NCBI RefSeq assembly: GCF_025947305.1
Contig: NZ_CP110009.1
Span: 868,001 to 932,000 of the forward strand
Origin: Flavobacterium sp. N3904
Lineage (GTDB): Bacteria > Bacteroidota > Bacteroidia > Flavobacteriales > Flavobacteriaceae
Direction: 5' to 3'
DNA length: 64,000 nucleotides
In this document: piece by piece, positions 27,306 to 35,936 of the stretch
How positions within the stretch are numbered: position 1 is the first letter of the stretch
Layout: the number at the start of each line of letters is the position of its first letter
Program-made: the position numbers and the translations under genes
The notes under the pieces: model-generated
What the model saw: only the letters and a program-made list of their open reading frames with translations
Database searches by the model: none
What the model was told of the DNA's origin: nothing

Positions 27306-29472
27306 AAATTAATAGTGGGACTGTGTTCTAAAAAACGATTTCCTTGCTGACCCATTTGCCATTTGCCAATTGTACGACAACAATCAAAAACTGATCACCA
27401 GAATTCAAATTGGGTATCACAAATTCATTTTTGTCTGTGTTTTTGTTTTCATAAAGCAACCTTCCTCTCAGATCATAAACAAAAACATCTCCCAAAGCTT
27501 CGGCTGTAGAAACTATCGTGATTTTCTTGTTTTTTACATATACATTCAACGCTTTTTCAACAATTTCATGGTCATCGGTGCCCAAGGTCTTGTTGGTGTA
27601 TTTCAACACAAAACGATCGTTTTCGGTGCCTTTTATTGCTGTAAAGCTGTAACTCCCTTTGGTCAAATCATGCATCACTGCCGTTTTCTTGTCCTCCAGC
27701 CAAATCTCCTGATTGGCCAATAGACCGTCTCTGTTTGCAATACCTATTTCAAAAGGCCCTTCAATGGTGCTTTTATATCCTAATGGTACTTCGTCTGTGG
27801 CTTTAAAAGGCACTGCTCGTCCCTGAATCGTATAGTTCTTCCCATTATTGAGACTGTAAAAATTAACATACGTATTGCCGTTAAAATTTGCCGCATCGTA
27901 TAATTTATCCACATCATCGGTAGCTCCGGCGATATAACCAACCAACAATTGCTTGAAGGCTCCTCCTGAGTTAGTCAAGTTCAACCAGACCCTGTTTTTC
28001 TCAATTGCTGCCGATTTCTTGGTCTTCGACATTTTGAAAAACTGACTGTTATTTCCCGCTACCCGCATCGAGTTGGTAAATTTAAAACTACTGCCTGTTA
28101 TATTAGCACTACCCACAAAAAACGATTGGCCGGCAGCTATTTGACCTGATGGTGGAGCACCCCCTGTAGAAGCAGCTGTTCCACCTGATCCATTATAAGT
28201 AGCATAATCACTTGATTGATAACTCGGACCGCTTGTCGCTATTGGCGTAATGTGCGTCCAGAAATACAATCCGCTAGCATATAAATCGCTATTGACATTC
28301 ATAAACTCATCTGCATCTATAGCCGATGGATAAGGATTTCCTACCAAATTGAATTCGTTGGGTCCTACTGCATAGCTGTAATCCCCATTGTTGGGAACTC
28401 CTTTGAATGCAACGGGCTGTGAGTATGGGAAAACAACATTTTCTCCATTGGGCCAGATACCCCCTTTGGGCGTGCGGATAATATAGCCCACTCCCGGCGT
28501 CATTATTCCATTATAAAAAACCCAAGCATTAGCAGTTCCGTTATACTTAAAATACTTATCAGGAAAGGTATTGGGAGACAATCCGAGCGCACTTTGTCCC
28601 GTAACCGGTGAAGACCAATACGTATAATCGAAATTCTTCATCGGTGCCGAGCTACGCTGGTATTCAATAGCTCCCGAATTTGAGTTGGTAGTAGTAGCTG
28701 CATCTTGTACCAAACTCGCGTCGTTCTGGAAAATTAATTGACCGTTGGTCGTTACCGCATTAGTGATTGTTAATGTAACTCCTGATGGAACCGTTACAAT
28801 TATACCCGCATCAACTGTCAAAGCACAGGCTGCAATATCGGCAGTAAATGGCTGGTTTGGAGTTACTGACGCAATTATGGCGCTTTTACTTGAATTAGGA
28901 GTTCCGTTAGTCCAAGTTGTACCGTTCCAAGTTGTAGACGAGGAGTCCAATATCGAAACAAAAGCCGATGGTGCTGATGGACAACCATTTCCGTCTGCTA
29001 CCGTAAAGGTATAACTGTTTACAGCCAAACCTGTAACGGTATAAGAGGTTCCTGTGTCTGAAATTGCGCCAGGACCAGGATTAATTGTCCATGTACCACT
29101 AGGTAAGCCTCCCAAAGTAACACTGCCGGTACTTACTGTACAGCTTATGTCTGTTTTGGAACTTATCGTTGGGGCTGTTGGTAGGGCGTTGACTGTCATA
29201 GTCACAACATTTGAAATTGCTGGGCTTCCTGTTAAACAAGGAGTAGCATTCGATGTCATTTCGCAAGTAATTGCGTCTCCATTTGCCAAAGTAGTTGTTG
29301 TATATGTATCTGCTGTTTCACTTGGAATTAAAACCCCTCCTTTGTACCATTTATAGGTTGGTGTTGTTCCTCCGTTAGTTGGTGCAGCGGTAAAAGTTAC
29401 CGATGTTCCTGCACAAATTGCCCCCAATGGTAACGCCGATATATTGACACTGGCTGGTATATTTGGGTTTAC
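27298..29472 (-). repeat. Near-identical C-terminal block, copy C
   Basis: Matches 16045-18219 over about 2.17 kb at a constant offset of 11253 bp. Identity ends at TTTGGGTTTAC, where member 4 enters its 279-bp repeats and member 2 its 294-bp repeats. Confidence 0.88.
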
Positions 29473-32400
29473 CGTCCAACTTAACGTGTTGCCTGTCGCT
29501 GTTGTACAGCCTGTTCCTGTTGATGTTCTTCGTGATTCTATTGTATTGGTTCCTACTACTGCTGTAAAACTTGGAACTGTTGTTGCCCATGCCGTTAAGC
29601 CCGAACCATTATTATAACGGTATTCATCCTGTGAAGTTCCTGTTCCGCCTGTTCCTGCTGTTGTCAATGTCATTGTCAATGTAGTGCCCGCACATACTGT
29701 AGCTACGTTTGGATTTTTGGCTATAACTGGTCCTACTGGAACCGCTACAACTGTCCAACTTAGCGTGTTTCCTGTCGCTGTTGTACAGCCTGTTCCTGTT
29801 GATGTTCTTCGTGATTCTATTGTATTGGTTCCTACTACTGCTGCAAAACTTGGAACTGTTGTTGCCCATGCCGTTAAGCCCGAACCATTATTATAACGGT
29901 ATTCATCCTGTGAAGTTCCTGTTCCGCCTGTTCCTGCTGTTGTCAATGTCATTGTCAATGTAGTGCCCGCACATACTGTAGCTACGTTTGGATTTTTGGC
30001 TATAACTGGTCCTACTGGAACCGCTACAACTGTCCAACTTAGCGTGTTTCCTGTCGCTGTTGTACAGCCTGTTCCTGTTGATGTTCTTCGTGATTCTATT
30101 GTATTGGTTCCTACTACTGCTGCAAAACTTGGAACTGTTGTTGCCCATGCCGTTAAGCCCGAACCATTATTATAACGGTATTCATCCTGTGAAGTTCCTG
30201 TTCCGCCTGTTCCTGCTGTTGTCAATGTCATTGTCAATGTAGTACCCGCACATACTGTAGCTACGTTTGGATTTTTGGCTATAACTGGTCCTACTGGAAC
30301 CGCTACAACTGTCCAACTTAGCGTGTTTCCTGTCGCTGTTGTACAGCCTGTTCCTGTTGATGTTCTTCGTGATTCTATTGTATTGGTTCCTACTACTGCT
30401 GCAAAACTTGGAACTGTTGTTGCCCATGCCGTTAAGCCCGAACCATTATTATAACGGTATTCATCCTGTGAAGTTCCTGTTCCGCCTGTTCCTGCTGTTG
30501 TCAATGTCATTGTCAATGTAGTACCCGCACATACTGTAGCTACGTTTGGATTTTTGGCTATAACTGGTCCTACTGGAACCGCTACAACTGTCCAACTTAG
30601 CGTGTTTCCTGTCGCTGTTGTACAGCCTGTTCCTGTTGATGTTCTTCGTGATTCTATTGTATTGGTTCCTACTACTGCTGCAAAACTTGGAACTGTTGTT
30701 GCCCATGCCGTTAAGCCCGAACCATTATTATAACGGTATTCATCCTGTGAAGTTCCTGTTCCGCCTGTTCCTGCTGTTGTCAATGTCATTGTCAATGTAG
30801 TACCCGCACATACTGTAGCTACGTTTGGATTTTTGGCTATAACTGGTCCTACTGGAACCGCTACAACTGTCCAACTTAGCGTGTTTCCTGACGCTGTTGT
30901 ACAGCCTGTTCCTGTTGATGTTCTTCGTGATTCTATTGTATTGGTTCCTACTACTGCTGCAAAACTTGGAACTGTTGTTGCCCATGCTGTTAAGCCCGAA
31001 CCATTATTATAACGATATTCATCCTGTGAAGTTCCTGTTCCGCCTGTTCCTGCTGTTGTCAATGTCATTGTCAATGTAGTACCCGCACATACTGTAGCTA
31101 CGTTTGGATTTTTGGCTATGACCGGCCCTACTGGAACCGCTACTACCGTTACTGTCCATGTCCCTGTAGATACCGTTGCTATAGTATTACAAGTGCCATC
31201 ATTAGCATAACGTCTGTAACTTGTTGTGGTTGTCAAGCCTGATGGCGGTAAATAGGTAGCACTTGTAGCTCCGGATATAGCAGCCACATAACCATCAGCA
31301 GAAGACCTCCATGAATAGGTAATTGTAGTGTCACCTCCACTGGCTGCTGTTGCACTTCCAATAGTAGTTGCTGGTGTACCTCCGTTACAAATCGTTTCGC
31401 CTGTTGTATTGATAGCTCCTGAAGTAAATAAAGCTCTTACTGTTACGGTCCAAGTTCCTGTAGCTACTGATGGAGTAGTGTTACAAGTTCCGTCTTTAGC
31501 ATAACGGCGGTAACTAGTTGTTGTTGTCAAGCCTGATGGTGGTAAATAGCTAGCACTTGTAGCTCCGGATATCGCAGCCACATAACCATCAGCAGAAGAT
31601 CTCCATGAATAGGTAATTGTAGTATCACCTCCACTGGCTGCTGTTGCACTGCCTACAGTAGTTGCTGGTGTACCTCCATTACAAATCGTTTCGCCTGTTG
31701 TATTGATAGCGCCAGATGTGAAAGCCGGACGTATTGTTACTGTAAAACTATTCATAAAACTCACACATCCTGTACTGTTTCTTTTTACAGTAAGTGTTCC
31801 TGTATAAGTACCAGCAGGAACATTTGCAGGAATAGCAATGGTATTTAATGTTCCTCCAGCTGCTACAAAAGCAAAAGTAACATCTGTTTGATTTACTAAT
31901 CCAGCTGTAATCGCAGCCGTATCCCAAACTACACTATATCTATCAGGAGTGCCTGAAGTGGCTGTATAAGCTAGAAATGCGTTTTGAGAAGCTGTGCTAA
32001 AACAAACTGCAGATGTACTTGCAGTGGCTGCAATTGAAACTGTATTTGCTACCGTTGTATTCATACACGCTGCAACTTTATTGCAACTATTTAGATATCT
32101 CACATAGTAAGTTGTACTGCCCATAGTTGGACTAACTATTAAACTAGCAGGTATAACATTTGATGTTCCCACAACCGTACCACCGCAAGAGCCTGAATAA
32201 AACTCAGCATAACCTCCTAGTCCAAGCGAACCTCCACTAACTGTAAGAGTGGCTGTTCCATTACAATTTGTAGCAGAGGTAAACGAGATAGGTTGAACGG
32301 GTGGCCCTGTTGTCACTTGTACAATAACAATTGTAGCATCAGAGTAAATACCCGAAGTTACTGTTCTCCTATAATAAGTAGTTTGATTTATACCCGCGGG

Positions 32401-35400
32401 AACTGTATAATCTTCAGCATTATTTGTTCCTGAAACTGGACCATAACCACTACTTGGTCCTGTTGTACTTACTTCCCATAAAAAAGTATAGATCCCATTC
32501 CCTCCTGTTGGTGTTGAACCATTTATAACAAAAGAAGAAACTGTAGAAGTGGCACAAAATGGTTCCGCATAAGTAGCTACTACATTATAGGATTTCACTA
32601 CCCCATAACAAGGATCTCCAAATGTAGCATTAAAAGAACCAGATGCAGGAATTGTTGCTACATTACTACCTAATAAACCTGTAGTTACAGTACGACTGTT
32701 AAATGCATGACAAGTTCCTATCGTAAAATTTGGAGAGGTTCCTACTGGGCTACCATAACTTGCAAACTTCACATTGATAAAAGCAGAACCTGCAGGAGCA
32801 GCAAGTGTTACTGAACCTGCAATCGTATTGGTAGGCGGATTTGCATATTCCCCTGAACTTCCAGCCACTTGACCACTAACACCACTAGAATAGGAGGCAT
32901 AATTATTATCAATTGCAGGATATGGCGCAGAGGAAACGTTGATTATACCAGTACCTGTAAAGTAATCATTAGTTGTATTTGCAGCTCCGGATGATGTAGA
33001 TCCCCATGAATTTAAAAGCGGTCCTGCTCCACCCAAAACAAGTGTTCCTGCCGTGTGTGTAAATCCTCCCAAATTAGCCAAAGGTCCTAATACCATAGAC
33101 CAATTACCACTTACGGTTGAAATAGCTCCAAAAGTTTTAGTTCCTGACCCTGAAAGTGTCAAATTATTGTATGTCAATGCACTTGACCCTAAATTTTGCG
33201 CACCAGCTCTATTAAATTCTACGGTTCCAGTACCGGCTGTAAAAGTCCCACCTGTACCACTAACATCACCACCTACTTTTAATAAACTTGAACCTCCATT
33301 TAAAGTCCCAGCAGTTCTTGTCCAATTTCCTGTAAAAGTATGCGTTAAACTAGTACCTAAATTCAAAGTTCCTGTTCCATTTATCGTCAATCCCGCGCCA
33401 TTTACATTGCCTGCAAATGTAACTGTACTTCCTGTATTAGTCATAGAAACTAGACCTGTGGTTGTAAAACCAGCTATACTTTGTGCGGCAGTACCACTTA
33501 TAGTAATTGCAGAACTTCCTGCAGTAAACGTACTGCTATTGGTAAAATTTCCTTTTAAATCTAAACTAAAATTTGCAGTAGCCAAAGTAGCCCCTGAAGC
33601 AATATTCAGATTCCCTCCAATTGTAGTCCCAACTCCCAAAGTAGTAGTCCCAGAATTGATATTCAAATTAGAAAATATTGTTGCACCGCCTCCAATAGCT
33701 TGTGATCCTCCTCCGACAAAACTCACAATACTGGCAGCCCCAGCAGTAAAAGTTCCACTGTTCACAAAATCTCCACTTATATTTAATAAACTTGTTGCGC
33801 TATTAGCTAACGTTAAAGTAGCCGAAGCATTAATCGTTATATTTCTACAATTTGCAGTAGTTCCTGCTGCAATAGTTGGCGAGAAAGTAGTTCCTGTTGG
33901 TATAACTACGTCAGTTGTTGCTGTGGGTATTCCTCCACACCAGTTTGCATCAGTATTCCAATCAGTACTTGTTGCTCCAATCCAAGTACCTGCTGTACAT
34001 GTAAAATTAGCTACATTAAGTTGTCCTAAACCTACAACACCAAAAAAAGTACTGTTTTTATAGGTTGCTGCAGAAGCGGAGCTACCATATGAACCTGAAT
34101 TCTGACCGATCGCATTTAGTGACAATGTCAATGCGGTATGATTGTTTGTGCCTAAACTGGCTACCACTCCCGTGTCTATAATTAAGCCATTGTCTACAGT
34201 TGTTGCACCAGCAAATGTCTTAGTACCAGAACCTGATAATCTAAGATTAGAATATGTTGTTGCTATTACCGTTTGTGCAGCACCACTATAATTTACCGTA
34301 TTGCCCGCAAAAGTTGCAGTAAGAGTACTAATCGTAGGTACTGGTGCAATAGATATATTAAGCTGACTCGCAGCTGTTGCGTTATTAAAAGTAGTAATGG
34401 TTCCTGAACCTGCAAGATTTACAGTTCCGTTATTGGTAATCCCAGTTATTGCACCAGATCCATTTATATTAAGTGTTCCTCCAGCATTATTAGTAATTCC
34501 GGTAACTGTGTTAGAACCATTAATATTGAATGTCCCACCAGAATTATTGGTAACTCCAGTAATTGCACCAGAGCCATTAATGTCAAATGTCCCTGTATTG
34601 GTAAAATTTGCTAGAGCTGTAGTTATTGCTCCCGTGCCATTTTTGGCTGCAGTACCAGCATTTGTAAGTGTTGTGATTGAAGAAGTTCCATTAAGATTAA
34701 GTGTCCCTCCAGATGAATTCGTTAACCCTCCAGCTCCTGTTAGAGCTGCCGAAACAGTAAGTGTAGCATTATTGGTTGTAGTACCATTACTTATTGTCAA
34801 ATTATTAAATGAAGTAAAAATAGTAGTAGGCAAAGTATTTGTTGTGGTTAATTGAACAGTTCCTGTTCCTGCTGTAAAGAGATTTGCCCCAGTATTTGCT
34901 AGAGAAAATCCTTGGCAAATTATAGTTCCTCCATTTGTCATATCCAAACTACCTCTCCTAGTAGGAGCACCATTATTACCCAGAGTAACCGTCCCATTTA
35001 CAGTAAGTTGACTTGACCCGCCTGAAAATTGAAGTGTAGCAGTATTGGTATTTGTTGGGGCTATTGCGAGTGAAGCACAAGTGTAGATGCCATTCACAGC
35101 AACAATATGATTCGATACAATTGTTACATTATCAACTGGACTTGGCGGTCCACTTGTAGTTCGGTAAGTTTGAGCTGTAACGCTATTTGAGGCATTTGCA
35201 GTCAATGTTAAACTCGTATTACTAGCAATAGAAGCAACTGTACCTATAGCTGTATTTCCTAATGTTCTTATAACTGAGCCAACTGACAATTCGGTTAAAA
35301 ACAATGTCCCAGTCCCATTAACAGTAGTAGAGCTACTTAAAGAAGTAACCGTTCCTGTTCTAGTAATATTTGCATTAGCCCAAGTTGAAGCAGCACTCCA

Positions 35401-35622
35401 GTTACCAGGAGCAGTACTTGTTCTCTGGGCAAAAGCAACGTTAATAAAAAACAACAAAACCAGCGAAAACACAAAAGTCTTCAATCGAGCTGCATTTTTA
35501 TATACAATGTTGTCGGATAAATTGTCTTGATTATTAACCGGTAAAAAAGACGTAAATGCTTCTTTAAGTTTAGTAAAGAGAAAACAAAAAACAGCGGTAA
35601 ATAAAAGTAAAATTTTATTCAT
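27328..35622 (-). CDS. Giant T9SS type C-sorted repeat adhesin-like protein, array member 4
   Basis: This encodes 2764 residues. The N-terminus is unusual: an initial hydrophobic segment (MNKILLLFTAVFCFLF), a polar stretch, then a second signal-like segment at about 47-66 ending INVAFAQ. Residues about 70-930 are rich in Thr/Gly/Asn with repeated LTISG- and TFTAGTG-like turns, which suggests a beta-helix. About 930-1295 are Ig/PKD-like domains. Residues 1296-1492 are two 98-residue repeats as in member 2, 1492-2050 are six 93-residue repeats starting VAVPVGPVIAKNP, and 2050-2764 are identical to member 2, ending in the type C sorting domain. A TTG codon at residue 47 could be an alternative start. 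Likely a long surface fibre or adhesin. Confidence 0.86.
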   Translation of the reverse strand: MNKILLLFTAVFCFLFTKLKEAFTSFLPVNNQDNLSDNIVYKNAARLKTFVFSLVLLFFINVAFAQRTSTAPGNWSAASTWANANITRTGTVTSLSSSTTVNGTGTLFLTELSVGSVIRTLGNTAIGTVASIASNTSLTLTANASNSVTAQTYRTTSGPPSPVDNVTIVSNHIVAVNGIYTCASLAIAPTNTNTATLQFSGGSSQLTVNGTVTLGNNGAPTRRGSLDMTNGGTIICQGFSLANTGANLFTAGTGTVQLTTTNTLPTTIFTSFNNLTISNGTTTNNATLTVSAALTGAGGLTNSSGGTLNLNGTSSITTLTNAGTAAKNGTGAITTALANFTNTGTFDINGSGAITGVTNNSGGTFNINGSNTVTGITNNAGGTLNINGSGAITGITNNGTVNLAGSGTITTFNNATAASQLNISIAPVPTISTLTATFAGNTVNYSGAAQTVIATTYSNLRLSGSGTKTFAGATTVDNGLIIDTGVVASLGTNNHTALTLSLNAIGQNSGSYGSSASAATYKNSTFFGVVGLGQLNVANFTCTAGTWIGATSTDWNTDANWCGGIPTATTDVVIPTGTTFSPTIAAGTTANCRNITINASATLTLANSATSLLNISGDFVNSGTFTAGAASIVSFVGGGSQAIGGGATIFSNLNINSGTTTLGVGTTIGGNLNIASGATLATANFSLDLKGNFTNSSTFTAGSSAITISGTAAQSIAGFTTTGLVSMTNTGSTVTFAGNVNGAGLTINGTGTLNLGTSLTHTFTGNWTRTAGTLNGGSSLLKVGGDVSGTGGTFTAGTGTVEFNRAGAQNLGSSALTYNNLTLSGSGTKTFGAISTVSGNWSMVLGPLANLGGFTHTAGTLVLGGAGPLLNSWGSTSSGAANTTNDYFTGTGIINVSSAPYPAIDNNYASYSSGVSGQVAGSSGEYANPPTNTIAGSVTLAAPAGSAFINVKFASYGSPVGTSPNFTIGTCHAFNSRTVTTGLLGSNVATIPASGSFNATFGDPCYGVVKSYNVVATYAEPFCATSTVSSFVINGSTPTGGNGIYTFLWEVSTTGPSSGYGPVSGTNNAEDYTVPAGINQTTYYRRTVTSGIYSDATIVIVQVTTGPPVQPISFTSATNCNGTATLTVSGGSLGLGGYAEFYSGSCGGTVVGTSNVIPASLIVSPTMGSTTYYVRYLNSCNKVAACMNTTVANTVSIAATASTSAVCFSTASQNAFLAYTATSGTPDRYSVVWDTAAITAGLVNQTDVTFAFVAAGGTLNTIAIPANVPAGTYTGTLTVKRNSTGCVSFMNSFTVTIRPAFTSGAINTTGETICNGGTPATTVGSATAASGGDTTITYSWRSSADGYVAAISGATSASYLPPSGLTTTTSYRRYAKDGTCNTTPSVATGTWTVTVRALFTSGAINTTGETICNGGTPATTIGSATAASGGDTTITYSWRSSADGYVAAISGATSATYLPPSGLTTTTSYRRYANDGTCNTIATVSTGTWTVTVVAVPVGPVIAKNPNVATVCAGTTLTMTLTTAGTGGTGTSQDEYRYNNGSGLTAWATTVPSFAAVVGTNTIESRRTSTGTGCTTASGNTLSWTVVAVPVGPVIAKNPNVATVCAGTTLTMTLTTAGTGGTGTSQDEYRYNNGSGLTAWATTVPSFAAVVGTNTIESRRTSTGTGCTTATGNTLSWTVVAVPVGPVIAKNPNVATVCAGTTLTMTLTTAGTGGTGTSQDEYRYNNGSGLTAWATTVPSFAAVVGTNTIESRRTSTGTGCTTATGNTLSWTVVAVPVGPVIAKNPNVATVCAGTTLTMTLTTAGTGGTGTSQDEYRYNNGSGLTAWATTVPSFAAVVGTNTIESRRTSTGTGCTTATGNTLSWTVVAVPVGPVIAKNPNVATVCAGTTLTMTLTTAGTGGTGTSQDEYRYNNGSGLTAWATTVPSFAAVVGTNTIESRRTSTGTGCTTATGNTLSWTVVAVPVGPVIAKNPNVATVCAGTTLTMTLTTAGTGGTGTSQDEYRYNNGSGLTAWATTVPSFTAVVGTNTIESRRTSTGTGCTTATGNTLSWTVNPNIPASVNISALPLGAICAGTSVTFTAAPTNGGTTPTYKWYKGGVLIPSETADTYTTTTLANGDAITCEMTSNATPCLTGSPAISNVVTMTVNALPTAPTISSKTDISCTVSTGSVTLGGLPSGTWTINPGPGAISDTGTSYTVTGLAVNSYTFTVADGNGCPSAPSAFVSILDSSSTTWNGTTWTNGTPNSSKSAIIASVTPNQPFTADIAACALTVDAGIIVTVPSGVTLTITNAVTTNGQLIFQNDASLVQDAATTTNSNSGAIEYQRSSAPMKNFDYTYWSSPVTGQSALGLSPNTFPDKYFKYNGTANAWVFYNGIMTPGVGYIIRTPKGGIWPNGENVVFPYSQPVAFKGVPNNGDYSYAVGPNEFNLVGNPYPSAIDADEFMNVNSDLYASGLYFWTHITPIATSGPSYQSSDYATYNGSGGTAASTGGAPPSGQIAAGQSFFVGSANITGSSFKFTNSMRVAGNNSQFFKMSKTKKSAAIEKNRVWLNLTNSGGAFKQLLVGYIAGATDDVDKLYDAANFNGNTYVNFYSLNNGKNYTIQGRAVPFKATDEVPLGYKSTIEGPFEIGIANRDGLLANQEIWLEDKKTAVMHDLTKGSYSFTAIKGTENDRFVLKYTNKTLGTDDHEIVEKALNVYVKNKKITIVSTAEALGDVFVYDLRGRLLYENKNTDKNEFVIPNLNSGDQFLIVVVQLANGKWVSKEIVF
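29471..31146 (-). repeat. Six tandem 279-bp repeats
   Basis: The phrase GTTGTACAGCCTGTTCCTG recurs every 279 bp. Each unit encodes 93 residues, and units differ at only scattered bases (for example gcc/gct and gcccgc/acccgc). The internal copies are nearly identical, as expected for recent unequal crossing-over. Confidence 0.92.
31147..31734 (-). repeat. Two 294-bp repeats shared with array member 2
   Basis: Two copies of the VRALFTSGAINTTGETI-type unit. The copy nearer the C-terminus has diverged at its end (YANDGTCNTIATV); the other matches a member 2 unit almost base for base. Confidence 0.88.
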
Positions 35623-35870
35623 AATATTTGGGGGTATTTGAGGCTAATTTAAAAAGTAAACAGAATCTATAATCTATATGTTATTAATAACGAATACTTT
35701 TATTTTGTATGCTAAATTTCATTATGCCAATTCAAAAACAGGTATTTATACGCATCAAAATTAGAACATTAAAATTTACATTTCTCAATAAGTTTTGAAA
35801 TTGTATGTAAATTTTAACTAAATGACTGAAATTCAATAATTTTGTAAGTTTAGGATTCTAAAAAAAATTA
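35623..35870. other. Promoter region of array member 4
   Basis: AT-rich, related to the region upstream of member 2. It contains no gene; the member 5 terminator follows. Confidence 0.5.
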
Positions 35871-35872
35871 CA

Positions 35873-35915
35873 CCAAAACCCCGTCTTGAATTTACAGGAT
35901 GGGGGATATTGGTAA
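35873..35915 (-). terminator. Weak terminator of array member 5
   Basis: ACCCCGTCTTG and CAGGATGGGGG can pair with mismatches. It sits where the better hairpins of members 3 and 4 sit and resembles them. Confidence 0.5.
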
Positions 35916-35936
35916 ACATATTTGATTTATTAACTC

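Noticed and set aside
29471..31146. CRISPR-like periodic structure
   Set aside because: The 279-bp units are contiguous coding repeats without spacers.
33053..34063. 336-codon plus-strand frame opposite the giant adhesin
   Set aside because: It is rich in Pro/Val as expected for the complement of a Thr/Gly/Asn-rich gene, and has no independent signal.
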